Positions 54,599 to 64,000 of a stretch of DNA of 64,000 bases are shown piece after piece; position 1 is the first letter of the stretch; each line of letters begins with the position of its first letter. Origin of the DNA: Euzebya pacifica (lineage in GTDB: Bacteria; Actinomycetota; Nitriliruptoria; Euzebyales; Euzebyaceae); contig NZ_CP031165.1 of assembly GCF_003344865.1 (NCBI RefSeq), positions 310,001-374,000 of the forward strand, given 5' to 3'. The notes below the pieces were generated by a model. That model saw only the letters and a list, made by a program, of their open reading frames with translations, had not been told where the DNA came from and ran no database searches. A program made the position numbers and the translations under genes.

Positions 54599-55567
54599 GT
54601 GACGACGAACACCGCGACGCTGCCAGTACTCAGTCCGTTGATGGGTTTCGACGAGGCCTCGGCCATCGTCGTGGACTTCCTCAAGGAACACATCCCGCTG
54701 GGCTACTGGGCGGTCACCCGCTACGACGGGTACCGCCAGCTGTACCTCGAGGTGCGCGACGACGTGTACGGCGTCGGTCCGGGCGACTCCCACGCGTGGG
54801 ACGACTCGTTCTGCGTGCACATGCTCGCGGGAGACGGCCCCCAGATCGCGCCCGACGCCATGGCGGTGCCGGCCTACCGGGCTGCTCCCGTGGGGAAGGC
54901 CATCGATATCGGCGCTTACGTCGGCATCCCGATCGTGCACGGCAGCGGTGAGGTGTTCGGCACGCTCTGCGGTCTCGACCCCGCGGCCCAGCCGGACGAG
55001 CTGGAGGAAAACGCGGCGCTCCTCGCCCTCCTGTCCAACCTGCTGACGATGATCCTCGACGTCGACCTGGCCCGTAGCGAGGAGGCGCGCAAGCGCGAAC
55101 GGGCCGAGATCGCCGCGGACACCGACGTGCTGACCGGCCTGCTCAACCGACGTGGCTGGGAACGAGCCATGTCGCTGGAGGAGGACCGGTTCCGTCGCTT
55201 CGGCCACCCGGGATCGGTGATCGTGATCGACCTCGACCGGCTGAAGGTGATCAACGACACCCTGGGCCACCAGGCCGGCGACGACTACATACGTCGCGCC
55301 GGGCAGACACTGACGGGCTGCCTGTCACGCGAGGACTACATCGCCCGGCTCGGCGGCGACGAGTTCGCCATCATGGCGACCGACGCCACGCCCGAGGAGT
55401 CCGCGGCCATCGTCGACCGGATCTACGCCGAGTTCGCGGCGGCAGGGGTTGCGGGCTCGATCGGCTGTGCGCCCTACACCATCGTTGCGGGCTTCCCCGG
55501 GGCGTTCGACGCCGCGGACAAGGCCATGTACGAGGAGAAGCGGCGCCGCCGCGCATCCGAGGGCTGA
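54599..55567 (+). CDS. GAF-GGDEF diguanylate cyclase
   Basis: 322-residue signalling enzyme. Residues 15-160 form a GAF-like sensor (IPIVHGSGEVFGTLCGLDP). A short helix leads to a GGDEF domain (DVLTGLLNRRGWE, VIVIDLDRLKVINDTLGH) with an intact active site ARLGGDEFAI, so cyclic-di-GMP synthesis is expected. No allosteric RxxD is apparent just upstream of the active site. The GTG at 54599 is preferred because AAGGAG lies 9 bases upstream; an earlier GTG at 54566 is possible. Confidence 0.92.
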   Translation: MTTNTATLPVLSPLMGFDEASAIVVDFLKEHIPLGYWAVTRYDGYRQLYLEVRDDVYGVGPGDSHAWDDSFCVHMLAGDGPQIAPDAMAVPAYRAAPVGKAIDIGAYVGIPIVHGSGEVFGTLCGLDPAAQPDELEENAALLALLSNLLTMILDVDLARSEEARKRERAEIAADTDVLTGLLNRRGWERAMSLEEDRFRRFGHPGSVIVIDLDRLKVINDTLGHQAGDDYIRRAGQTLTGCLSREDYIARLGGDEFAIMATDATPEESAAIVDRIYAEFAAAGVAGSIGCAPYTIVAGFPGAFDAADKAMYEEKRRRRASEG

Positions 55568-55581
55568 CCCACCACGAACAC

Positions 55582-55616
55582 ACGACCGCCCGCCACGAGA
55601 AGTGGCGGGCGGTCGT
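55582..55616. terminator. Strong bidirectional hairpin terminator
   Basis: A perfect 15-bp stem (acgaccgcccgccac and its complement) with a 5-base GAGAA loop lies between convergent genes, 15 bp after the cyclase stop and 20 bp before the stop of the minus-strand gene. It is followed by cgtt on the plus strand. It probably ends both transcripts. Confidence 0.85.
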
Positions 55617-55636
55617 CGTTCGGGTCGGCCTGTGGC

Positions 55637-56236
55637 CTACGGCGTCTCGACCAGGTGGTCGAACTCGATGAAGGAGTCGCCGCTCATGGCGATGGTCTGG
55701 TTGGCCTGCACCCCGCGGATGATGACGCTGACCTTCAGGTTGCCGATTTCCGTGCCCGCGAGGGCGTCGTCGATGTCGGTCTCGAAGTCGAACTCGGGGT
55801 TGGCACCGGTCATGGGCACGTTCTCGTACACCTCGTCGACGAGCGTCGCGGTGTTGAAGCCGCTGTGGGAACCGGTCACCGTGACCTCGACCGTCAGCAG
55901 GCCAGCGGTGGCACCCAGGCCGAAGAAGTCGGTGGTGGCGATCGTGCCGCGGACGGTGCCGGCGGTGTCCAGCACGTAGGTCAGGCCGTCCTCCTGCGGG
56001 AAGTCGTAGGACAGCCCGAGGCCGGCCTCGTTGGCGACGCCCGCCACGTAGGCGCAGCCCTCGCTGTCCTGGCCTGACCTCGTTGCCAGGTGCAGGTGGT
56101 CGGCGTCACCACCGCAGTCGTCGCGGCGGAGGAAGTATCTCTCGTCCTCGCTGACCAGGTCGGCGGCGATGGCGAAGGTCGAGAACCCGACGGCCATCAG
56201 GGCGGCCAGGCAAAGGATGGCAAGGATGCGGCGCAT
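55637..56236 (-). CDS. Small exported hypothetical protein
   Basis: 199-residue protein with a clear signal peptide (ILAILCLAALMAVGFSTFAIA, in part; cleavage after about residue 24). The mature part is acidic and beta-rich with two cysteines in the first third (RDDCGGDAD, SEGCAYVAG). No family is recognised. It ends at the shared hairpin and is divergent from the giant surface protein gene. Confidence 0.8.
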   Translation of the reverse strand: MRRILAILCLAALMAVGFSTFAIAADLVSEDERYFLRRDDCGGDADHLHLATRSGQDSEGCAYVAGVANEAGLGLSYDFPQEDGLTYVLDTAGTVRGTIATTDFFGLGATAGLLTVEVTVTGSHSGFNTATLVDEVYENVPMTGANPEFDFETDIDDALAGTEIGNLKVSVIIRGVQANQTIAMSGDSFIEFDHLVETP

Positions 56237-56395
56237 GGGAAGTCTCCAGTTGTCGAAGGGTCGCGACGGTCAGTTCGACACCCAGCGGCGGATCTCCTGC
56301 CTCCGTCGTGGAGGGATGGGCCGGGCGGTCTGTTAGCGATCCGTTAGCGGGGTGTGGCCACCATGTCGTGCACCTCGCGCGACTGGAGTAGCGGA
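56237..56395. promoter_or_regulatory. Divergent intergenic region before giant surface protein gene
   Basis: 159 bp between divergent starts. It contains the GGAG ribosome site at 56385-56388 for the plus-strand gene and a short direct repeat of gttagcg near 56332-56350. Promoter boxes were not identified. Confidence 0.35.
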
Positions 56396-59300
56396 ATGAC
56401 GCCGGTTCGAACGACGAACACGATCGCCCTCGCGGCGGTGGTGGCAGTGGTCATGGCTCTGCTGCCAGCGATCGTGCCGCCTGCGTGGGCGCAGGCACCC
56501 GCGGGCGACCCCGTCGAACGGGTCGGGGGTACCGACCGGGTGGCCACCGCGGTCGCGGCCTCGCAGCGGTTCTACGACCGGACCGACACCGCCGTGCTGG
56601 CCACCGCCATCCGCTACCCCGACGCGCTGGCCGCAGGCCCCCTCGCCCGTGCCGTCCGCGGCCCGATCCTCCTTACGCCGAGCGAGGTGTTGCCGCAGTC
56701 CGTCAGGGACGAGCTCGTCCGCCTGGGGGTCGACACCGTCCTCGTCGTCGGTGGGGACGCGGCGGTCAGTGACACCGTCGTCGAGGGCATGCGCGCGGAC
56801 GGCCTGCAGGTCGAGCGCATCAGCGGACCCGAACGCTTCGCCACCGCCGAGGCGGTCGCGCGCTGGATGGCCGAGCGGTACTCGCTGGCCAGCGCGACCC
56901 TAGCGCGGGGACGGGGCGACACCCCCGACGACGGGTTTGCCGACGCGTTGACCGCGGCGACGCTCGGGATGCTGGCCGACCGCCGACCCACCGTCCTGAC
57001 CGAACGCGACGTCCTGCCGGCACCCACCGCGGCGGTCCTGGGGGAGGTGTCCGACACCGCCCTGCTCGTCGGCGGGACGGCGGCCATCTCCACCGACGTC
57101 GCCACCGCCGTCCACGGGCTGGTCGACGACCTCGATCGCGTCCAGGGGCGCAACCGAGCGGAGACCTCGGTCAACCTCGCCGAGATGGTCATCGAGCGGG
57201 TCGGTCCGCCCCGCCAGGTCCTCGTGGTCACCGGGTCGACGTTCCCCGACAGCCTCGTGGCCGGCGGACTGACCGAGCTGATCGGGGCGCCAGTGCTGCT
57301 GGTCCCGTCCAACCTCGTCGACGGGTTCCAGGGTGGCACGCCGACCCCGGCACGGTTCGAGCCGGCCGCGCCCGAGGTGACGGCGTTCCTGCAGCAGTAC
57401 TGCGAGGACATCGAGCGCGCCACCGTCCTCGGCCTCGAGGCGGCGGTCTCGCCGGTGGTGGAGGAAGCGGTCGCCCGCCTGATCAACTGCGCACCGCTGG
57501 GGGAGGAGCCCGAGCCCGAACCCACCCCGACCGAGACGCCAACGGTCGAGCCGACCGAGACCCCCACCGGCGGGCCAATACCGAACCCGACCGTCACACC
57601 GACGCCGACGCCCACCCCGACGCCCACCCCCACACCGACGCCGACCCCCACCCCCACCCCCACACCGACGCCGACGCCCACCGAGACCGAGCCACCGCCC
57701 GGTGGCGTCATCGTGCCTGCAGTGGTCGGCCTGCAGCAGGGCGAGGCCATGAGCCGCATCACCGCCACGTCGCTGACGCCCGCGTCGGGCGGATCACGCC
57801 ACGACGCCACACCCGCCGGGACCGTCCTGGAGCAGACCCCCCCGGCCGGCACCGAGGTCGAACGCGGCACGCCCGTGGAGATCCTCGTGTCGCTCGGCCC
57901 GGAGCTCGGCGTCATCCCCGACGTGGTCGGCCTGGACGAGGACGGCGCCCGCGCACGGATCACCGACGCCGGGTTCGACGTCGGGGACATCGGGCAGGGC
58001 CAGTCCGACGACTTCGCGGTCGGCGAGGTCAACCACCAGCTGCCACTCGCCGGCCGGCAGGCCCTGCCGGGCACACCGGTCGACGTCACCCTCACCACCG
58101 GCACCGTCAACGACCCGCCGACCATCACCTCCACCCCCACGACGACCCACACGACCGGCAGCCCCTGGACCTACGATGCTGCGGCGACCGACCCCGACGG
58201 CGACACGCTGACGTTCGTCCTGCAGGCCGGCCCGCTGGAACCAGACGGCAGCCCGGCTGCGACCATCTCGCCCAGCACCGGCCTGATCACCTGGGACCCC
58301 ACCGACGACGACGCCGGTCCGACCGACTTCGTGGTCCGCGTCGAGGACGGCCGCGGCGGCATCGACACCCAGTCCTTCACCCTCGACGTGACGGTGCCGA
58401 ACCGCCCACCGGAGGCGACCGACGACGTCCACGTCGTCGAGGTCGGCAGCGTGCTCGACGTCCCCGCGAGCGAGGGGGTGCTGACCAACGACAGCGACCC
58501 CGAGGACGACGACCTGACGGCCGCGCTGGTCACCGCGCCGCAGAACGGCACGGCAGAGGTGAACGCCGACGGGTCGTTCACCTACACCCCGGCCCCACCA
58601 CCGATGGGCGTCGACGTGATCGTCGACGACGTCGACCTGACACGGCTGACCAACCCCTCGGTCACCGCGAGTGGACAGCATCCCGCTGACAGCGCCGACC
58701 GGATCATCGACGGCTTCCTGGGCACGTCATGGCGGGTCCTCAACCAGTCGGAATCGGCCTGGGTCGAGATCAGCTTCCCGGAACCGGTCACCGTCCGGGA
58801 GATCCAGTACCGGGGAAGCCGTCAGCACGCCGCCAGCCACTACGACTTCGAGGCAGGCATCTTCACGCTGAAGGACGCCAGCAACACCGTTCTGTGGACC
58901 AGCGGTGAGGTCGAGCTGGACGCCGTGGGGGAGGTCTTCGACCTGGACCTCGATGTCGAGGGGCTCGCGGGTGCGCCCGTCGCCGACGTCAGGGTCGTCC
59001 GCTTCGACGCGACCCGAGGCGACAGCAACAACACGAGCAGCAACAAGTGGAACGGCTTGGGCGAGATGATCGTCCTGGGCGATGGGCCGGTCCTGGAGCT
59101 CGCGCCGACACTGGAGTGGGCGTGGACCGACGACGACCCGACGACCCCGTTCCCCCGGGTCGAGGGGGCGGCGGCGAACATGCCCGTCGTGGGGGACCTC
59201 GACGGTGACGGCGTGCCCGAGGTCGTCGCGCTGATCCGGGATCAAACGTTCCAGCCGCGGGAGCCCGCCCGCGTACTCGTGCTCGACGGCGCCGATGGCT

Positions 59301-62300
59301 CGACGGTCTGGACCACGCCAACGGACTACCGGACCTCCTCACCGCCGACGCTGGCGGACCTCGACGCCGACGGCACGTTGGAGGTCATCGTGGCCGGCGT
59401 CAGCGACCGCAACTACGCCGAGGTCGTGGTCCTGGACCACGCGGGCGACGTCGAAGCGCGCCTCGACATGTTCCCCGCGACCCAGTTGGGGAAGTTCTCC
59501 GTCGCCGACCTCCAAGCCGACGGTGTCCCGGAGGTCATCGTGCCGGCGGACAGCCAGATCGCGGCGCTGGAGCTGCGCGGCGGCGGCCTGTCGGAGCTCT
59601 GGAGGACCAACGACGTGCCGGCCAGGCACTGCTCGGTGGAGAACTCCAACCATGTCTACTGCGCACCCATCGTCGCCGACATCGACCTGGACGGCAGGCC
59701 GGAGATCGTCCACGGCGGCCGGGTGTACGGACCGACCGGAACCCTCGACGCCGTCAACGCCGGCGTCGAGGGCGGCTTCACCGCGGTGGGGAACCTCGAC
59801 GGCGACCCGTTCGCCGAGATCGTCCAGGTCCGCAACGGCCAGGTGTGGATCCTGGAGCACACCACCGACATCGCGGTCGGTCCGATCGACCTTCGCCGCC
59901 CCGCTGACTCCGGACCGACCCGCGGGGGCCCACCGACGATCGCGGACTTCGACGGCGACGGGTCGCCTGAGATCGGCATCGCCGGCAGCACCCGCTACGA
60001 GGTCTTCGAGGCCGACCTCACCTCCCGCTGGGATGCCCCGACCACGGACCCCAGCTCCAACTTCACCGGTTCGACGGTCTTCGACTTCCTCGACGACGGC
60101 TCTCCCGAGGTGGTCTACCGCGACGAGGACCACCTGTGGGTCTTCGATGGGCCGACCGGGGACGTGCTCGCCCAGGTGCCGATGGGCTCCTTCACCCTCA
60201 TGGAGTACCCGGTGGTGGCCGACATCGATGGCGACGGTCAAGCGGAGATCGTCGTCGGATCCGACAAGCCGGTGACGCTGGCCGACGGAAGCGTCCAACC
60301 CACCGGCCTCTACACCTTCGGTGGCCCCGCCGACAACTGGGTACGGGCCAGGCCGATCTGGAACCAACACACCTACCACGTCACCAACATCGAGGCGGAT
60401 GGGCGGATCCCGCGGGTCGAGGACGTCAACTGGCTGACACCGGGGCTGAACAACTTCCGCCAGAACGCCTTCCTGCCCCTCGAGGCCTCACGTCTGGACA
60501 GGTTCAGCTATGTGGCCGACGACGGCGCCGCCGGCGACACGGCCACGGTCTTCGTCGACATCGTCCCGCCGGAGAACGATCCCGTCTTCACCTGCACCCC
60601 CGCTCCGATCGCGGTGATCGGGTTCCCCTACGAGTCGCGGATCTGCGCCACCGACCCCGACCCCGACGACACGCTGACCTACGGCGTGGACGATGCCGGC
60701 GTGCAGGTGGTCGTGCCCGGACACTCCAACCCGTTCCTGTCCGCCCAACCCGACGGCACCACCGCCAGCGGCGGGGACGTCGCCCCCGACCAGTCGCCGG
60801 TGTGGGTGCAGGCGATCACTCCTGTGCCCGGAGAGGCGATCCGGTTCGACGCGTCCGGCTTCTCCAGCCACGCGGGCGGCGCGTCCGGCCCCGGCCCGGA
60901 CGGTGCCAGCAGCGTCTCGCGTGGTGAGGAGCTGGGGATCGCCGGCTACACCCTGCCGCTGAACTCGCTGGTCGGCGTGTTCCTCGGCAGCGACATCCCC
61001 GCCGACCCAGCCACCCCGCCTGCGGGCCTGGACTTCTCCACGCCCGAGTCGCGCAACCAGACGGTGATCGCCCCCGAGGTCGAGCAGATCTTCTTCATCG
61101 GCGACGGCCGAACCGATGACGGAACACCGCAGGACGTCATCGTGCCCGCCGGCGCCACCCGCCTGTACCTCGGGACCAGCGACGGATTCGGTTGGTACAA
61201 CAACACCGGGGCCTTCGAGGTCAGCGTCGTCAGCGGCGTCTACGACGGTCCGGCGGTCGACCCGGGGACGGGGCTGATCAGCTGGACACCCGACAGCGCC
61301 GACGAGGGCACCCACATCTACGTCTTCGAGGTGGTGGACTCCACCGGCCGGCGGACGTTCCGGTTCCACACCATCACCGTCGTTCGGCCGGTCGACGTGC
61401 CCGACGTCGTCGGCCAGGACCGGGCCGACGCCGAGGCGTCGATCACCGGGGCCGACCTGCGGGTCGGACAGGTCACCCAGGTGCACGATCGCGACGTCCC
61501 CGTTGGGCAGGTCATCACCCAGCAGCCGCCGGGCGGCAGCGTCGCCGCCCCCGACGACCGCATCGACCTGACCGTCAGCCTGGGCCCAGCTCCAGGTGAC
61601 GAGGACGACGACGGCGACGGCGTCACCCCCAACGAAGGTGACTGCGACGACACCGACGACACGGTGTACCCGGGTGCCACCGAGGTCGACGGCGACGGCA
61701 TCGACAGCGACTGCGACGGCTACGACGGGCAGCCACCGACCCTCGACGGGCTGGCCATCACCCCGGGCGATCCGGTGATCCGGGTCGGCGAGACCTTCCC
61801 GCTCCGGGGACGGGCCAGCTACAGCGACGGGACCTCCCGCGACGTGACGGTGATCGGCGCGTGGTCCAGCGGCACCCCCGCAGCGGCCACCGTCGACGCC
61901 GCCGGCGTCGTCCGCGGTCAGGCGGCCGGGACGTCCATCATCACCTTCGACCACGACGGCCAGCAGGCGACCGTCACCGTGACCGTCCGCGTCCCCGCGC
62001 CGGCTGATCGCACCCCACCGACCGCGGGTATCACCACCCCGACCGCGGGGGAGACGGTGACCGATCCGGTGGATGTGGTCGGGACCGCCAGCGATGCCGA
62101 GCTGCTGCGGTGGACCCTGGACCTGGTTGACGGCACGGAGGTGGTCAGCCAGCTGGCGACCGGCACCATCCCGGTCACCGACGACGTGCTGGCCACCCTC
62201 GACCCGACGATGCTGATCAACGGCAGCCACGAGCTGTTGCTGACCGTCGTCGACGTCACCGGCAACACCTCCACCGCCCGCCGGCCGATCACCATCGACG

Positions 62301-64000
62301 GACAGCTGAAGGTCGGCACGTTCAGCCTGTCCATCACCGACCTGACGGTGCCCATGGCCGGCCTTCCGCTGGAGGTCACCCGGCAGTACGACACCCGCGA
62401 CGACGGGCTCGGCGACTTCGGTCACGGCTGGCGGCTCGGGCTGTCCAACCTGCACGTGACCAGCACGGGCACCCAGGGGCTCGGGTGGGCGATCACCGGC
62501 GGCGGGTTCAGCTATCGCCTGCAGCCGACCAGGCCGCACACGATCACGATCGTGCTGCCCGACGGGCGTACCGAGCAGTTCGAGGCGACCACCACCCCGG
62601 CGGCCACCGCGTTCGTCCCCCCGACGTTCGTGACGATGGGGTACGTCCCGCTGCCGGGCACCCGCGGGCGGCTCGAGCCGCTCGGCAACCGCAACGTCAT
62701 CGTGCTCGGCAGTCTGGGACAGGAGGCGGAGCTCGCCGACGACACGACCCTGGCAACCTACGACCCGGCGGGCTTCCGCTACACCACCGGCGACGGGACC
62801 GTGTTCGTGATCGACGCCGTCGGCGAGATCCGCTCGATCACCGACCCCAACGGCAACCGCATCACCGTGGGGGCGGGTGGGATCACCCACTCCGGCGGCC
62901 GCTCGGTGGTGTTCGAGCGCGACGCGCTGGACCGCATCACCGCGATCGTCGACCCCGACGGCAACCGCCAGACCTACGCCTACGACGCCACCGGCGACCT
63001 GGTCGCCCACACCGACCCCGAGGGCAACCGCACCACCTACCGCTACACGGGCAGCCACGACCTTGTCGAGGTCATCGATCCGCTCGGCAGGACGATCGAC
63101 CGCCGTGAGTACGACGCCGATGGTCGGCTGACCGCCATCACCGACCGGGCCGGCAACCGCCTCGAGCTGTCCCGGGACATCGGCGCCAAGCGGGAAGTCG
63201 TCACTGACATCGACGGTGACTCGATCGTCTACGACTACGACGACCGAGGCAACATCCTGCAGGTGACCGACCCGCTGGGCGGCGTGACCACGAACACCTA
63301 CGACGCCGACGGCAACCAGACGTCGACGACCGATCCGCTGGGCAACACCACCACCCGTACCTTCGACGCGTCCGGCAACGTCCTGACCGAGACCGATCCG
63401 CTGGGCAACACGACCACTCACTCCTTCGATACCGCCGGCAATCCGCTGACCGAAACCGATCCGCTGGGCCGGACCACCACCTTCACCTACGACTCCGCGG
63501 GCAACCGGTTGGGCGTCACCCGCCCCGACGGGTCGACGGTTGCGCGCAGCTACAACTCCGCGGGTGAGCCGATCACCGAGACCATCGGCGGTGCCACGAC
63601 GGTGTTCAGTCGCAGCGATGCGGGGCTGATCACCCGGGAGGTCGACCCGATCGGGCGAACGCGGTCGTTGTCCTACAGCGACGGAGGTCGACTGGAGGAG
63701 ATGATCGATCCGGCGGGCAACGTCACGTCGTTGACCAGCGATGGGCGTGGACAGGTGTCGAGCATCACCGACCCCCTCGGCGCCACTACGCTGCTGGACG
63801 TCGGGCTGACCGACGAGGTCGACACGGTCACCGACGCCAACGGCGCAGTCGTTCACACCACCCGAGACGCGGCCGGCAACCCGATCAGCGTGGGCCTGCC
63901 GGACGGCTCCACCGTGGTCAACACCTTCGACCTCGACGGCAACCTGCGGTCGGTGACCCAGCCCGATGGCACGACGACCTCGATGACCTACGACAGCCTC
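56396..64000 (+). CDS. Giant surface protein: CWB2, PASTA, discoidin-like, FG-GAP and Rhs/YD repeats (3' end outside window)
   Basis: One uninterrupted frame of 2,535 codons that runs off the right edge. A signal peptide ends after residue 32 (PPAWA). CWB2 repeats fill about 40-368 (VERVGGTDRVATAVAAS, VERISGPERFATAEAVA). A Pro/Thr linker follows (368-435), then two PASTA domains (437-568), cadherin-like domains (572-735), a discoidin-like domain (739-895), and FG-GAP-like Asp-rich repeats (929-1288, GDLDGDGVPEVV). Next are Ig-like parts, a third PASTA (1665-1732), a MopE-like calcium motif (EGDCDDTDDTVYPGA), a Big2-like domain (1782-1865), and an Rhs region from about 1969 (VTRQYDTRD, then YD repeats). 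The ATG is supported by GGAG 7 bases upstream. Rhs proteins often carry a C-terminal toxin; that end is not visible. Confidence 0.92.
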   Translation, partial: MTPVRTTNTIALAAVVAVVMALLPAIVPPAWAQAPAGDPVERVGGTDRVATAVAASQRFYDRTDTAVLATAIRYPDALAAGPLARAVRGPILLTPSEVLPQSVRDELVRLGVDTVLVVGGDAAVSDTVVEGMRADGLQVERISGPERFATAEAVARWMAERYSLASATLARGRGDTPDDGFADALTAATLGMLADRRPTVLTERDVLPAPTAAVLGEVSDTALLVGGTAAISTDVATAVHGLVDDLDRVQGRNRAETSVNLAEMVIERVGPPRQVLVVTGSTFPDSLVAGGLTELIGAPVLLVPSNLVDGFQGGTPTPARFEPAAPEVTAFLQQYCEDIERATVLGLEAAVSPVVEEAVARLINCAPLGEEPEPEPTPTETPTVEPTETPTGGPIPNPTVTPTPTPTPTPTPTPTPTPTPTPTPTPTPTETEPPPGGVIVPAVVGLQQGEAMSRITATSLTPASGGSRHDATPAGTVLEQTPPAGTEVERGTPVEILVSLGPELGVIPDVVGLDEDGARARITDAGFDVGDIGQGQSDDFAVGEVNHQLPLAGRQALPGTPVDVTLTTGTVNDPPTITSTPTTTHTTGSPWTYDAAATDPDGDTLTFVLQAGPLEPDGSPAATISPSTGLITWDPTDDDAGPTDFVVRVEDGRGGIDTQSFTLDVTVPNRPPEATDDVHVVEVGSVLDVPASEGVLTNDSDPEDDDLTAALVTAPQNGTAEVNADGSFTYTPAPPPMGVDVIVDDVDLTRLTNPSVTASGQHPADSADRIIDGFLGTSWRVLNQSESAWVEISFPEPVTVREIQYRGSRQHAASHYDFEAGIFTLKDASNTVLWTSGEVELDAVGEVFDLDLDVEGLAGAPVADVRVVRFDATRGDSNNTSSNKWNGLGEMIVLGDGPVLELAPTLEWAWTDDDPTTPFPRVEGAAANMPVVGDLDGDGVPEVVALIRDQTFQPREPARVLVLDGADGSTVWTTPTDYRTSSPPTLADLDADGTLEVIVAGVSDRNYAEVVVLDHAGDVEARLDMFPATQLGKFSVADLQADGVPEVIVPADSQIAALELRGGGLSELWRTNDVPARHCSVENSNHVYCAPIVADIDLDGRPEIVHGGRVYGPTGTLDAVNAGVEGGFTAVGNLDGDPFAEIVQVRNGQVWILEHTTDIAVGPIDLRRPADSGPTRGGPPTIADFDGDGSPEIGIAGSTRYEVFEADLTSRWDAPTTDPSSNFTGSTVFDFLDDGSPEVVYRDEDHLWVFDGPTGDVLAQVPMGSFTLMEYPVVADIDGDGQAEIVVGSDKPVTLADGSVQPTGLYTFGGPADNWVRARPIWNQHTYHVTNIEADGRIPRVEDVNWLTPGLNNFRQNAFLPLEASRLDRFSYVADDGAAGDTATVFVDIVPPENDPVFTCTPAPIAVIGFPYESRICATDPDPDDTLTYGVDDAGVQVVVPGHSNPFLSAQPDGTTASGGDVAPDQSPVWVQAITPVPGEAIRFDASGFSSHAGGASGPGPDGASSVSRGEELGIAGYTLPLNSLVGVFLGSDIPADPATPPAGLDFSTPESRNQTVIAPEVEQIFFIGDGRTDDGTPQDVIVPAGATRLYLGTSDGFGWYNNTGAFEVSVVSGVYDGPAVDPGTGLISWTPDSADEGTHIYVFEVVDSTGRRTFRFHTITVVRPVDVPDVVGQDRADAEASITGADLRVGQVTQVHDRDVPVGQVITQQPPGGSVAAPDDRIDLTVSLGPAPGDEDDDGDGVTPNEGDCDDTDDTVYPGATEVDGDGIDSDCDGYDGQPPTLDGLAITPGDPVIRVGETFPLRGRASYSDGTSRDVTVIGAWSSGTPAAATVDAAGVVRGQAAGTSIITFDHDGQQATVTVTVRVPAPADRTPPTAGITTPTAGETVTDPVDVVGTASDAELLRWTLDLVDGTEVVSQLATGTIPVTDDVLATLDPTMLINGSHELLLTVVDVTGNTSTARRPITIDGQLKVGTFSLSITDLTVPMAGLPLEVTRQYDTRDDGLGDFGHGWRLGLSNLHVTSTGTQGLGWAITGGGFSYRLQPTRPHTITIVLPDGRTEQFEATTTPAATAFVPPTFVTMGYVPLPGTRGRLEPLGNRNVIVLGSLGQEAELADDTTLATYDPAGFRYTTGDGTVFVIDAVGEIRSITDPNGNRITVGAGGITHSGGRSVVFERDALDRITAIVDPDGNRQTYAYDATGDLVAHTDPEGNRTTYRYTGSHDLVEVIDPLGRTIDRREYDADGRLTAITDRAGNRLELSRDIGAKREVVTDIDGDSIVYDYDDRGNILQVTDPLGGVTTNTYDADGNQTSTTDPLGNTTTRTFDASGNVLTETDPLGNTTTHSFDTAGNPLTETDPLGRTTTFTYDSAGNRLGVTRPDGSTVARSYNSAGEPITETIGGATTVFSRSDAGLITREVDPIGRTRSLSYSDGGRLEEMIDPAGNVTSLTSDGRGQVSSITDPLGATTLLDVGLTDEVDTVTDANGAVVHTTRDAAGNPISVGLPDGSTVVNTFDLDGNLRSVTQPDGTTTSMTYDSL
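57596..57684 (+). repeat. Pro-Thr low-complexity linker repeat
   Basis: Degenerate 6-base units (ccgacg, cccacc, ccgacc) encode alternating Pro and Thr for about 29 residues between the CWB2 and PASTA modules. It resembles a wall-spanning linker and may vary in length between strains. Confidence 0.75.
62840..64000 (+). repeat. Rhs/YD-repeat region
   Basis: Tandem units of about 20-21 codons with the pattern DPLGNTTT, (F/Y)DxxGN, L/V T. At least 14 are visible before the window ends, the most similar neighbours lying near 63290-63490 where DPLGNTT recurs in successive units. These build the Rhs cocoon shell in known proteins. Confidence 0.88.

Noticed and set aside
60488-63856. 1,122-codon open frame on the minus strand
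   Set aside because: It is antisense to the giant Rhs-type gene, whose plus-strand frame shows clear domains throughout. Long antisense frames are expected in GC-rich DNA; its translation is Val/Gly/Asp/Arg-rich with no recognisable domain.

Overview
The window looks like a chromosomal segment of a high-GC Gram-positive actinobacterium. The codons are strongly G/C-ending, and there are DUF222-HNH endonucleases, exported proteins with cell-wall-binding repeat 2 (CWB2) modules, GntR and LuxR regulators, and ABC-2 exporters. The several large CWB2 proteins would fit the Nitriliruptoria/Euzebya lineage, but that placement is inference.

Left half (1-32.2 kb) is a dense defence and DNA-processing island. 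It opens with the 3' part of an IS256-family element. Next, on the minus strand, comes a BREX type 2-like pair, pglW and pglX, followed in the same direction by a NYN-domain putative nuclease and a NACHT-like STAND NTPase; pglY, pglZ, brxD and brxHI are not in the window. A TerY-P triad (vWA protein, PP2C phosphatase, kinase with helix-hairpin-helix tail) comes next. Upstream of it is a tightly packed four-gene cassette, nurA-herA-sbcD(mre11)-sbcC(rad50), and upstream of that a three-part DUF262/DUF1524/AlbA_2 protein (GmrSD-like). Divergent from it, on the plus strand, is a cassette I do not recognise as any named system: a short orphan protein, a radical SAM enzyme, a fused methyltransferase/UvrD-like helicase, and a TPR-like protein with a DUF2325-like C terminus.

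The middle (32.3-46.6 kb) is more ordinary chromosome: an arginase-family enzyme with an SDR, a DUF5655 protein, an unknown 428-residue protein, a HepT/MntA toxin-antitoxin pair, a DDAH-like enzyme, an ACT-domain protein, a second SDR, a membrane-anchored coiled-coil protein, a DUF222-HNH protein, an SdrD-B-repeat exported protein, a SUKH/HEAT-like protein and a flavin monooxygenase.

The right part (46.7-64 kb) concerns regulation and the cell surface: a TPR-LuxR regulator containing a 15-bp minisatellite, a GntR regulator divergent from a CWB2 exported protein, an ABC-2 exporter pair, a GAF-GGDEF diguanylate cyclase ending at a strong hairpin, a small exported protein, and the first 2,535 codons of a giant surface protein (CWB2, PASTA, discoidin-like, FG-GAP, MopE-like, Big2-like and Rhs/YD repeats) that runs off the right edge.

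No tRNA, rRNA or CRISPR array was recognised. No intergenic stretch exceeds about 300 bases.
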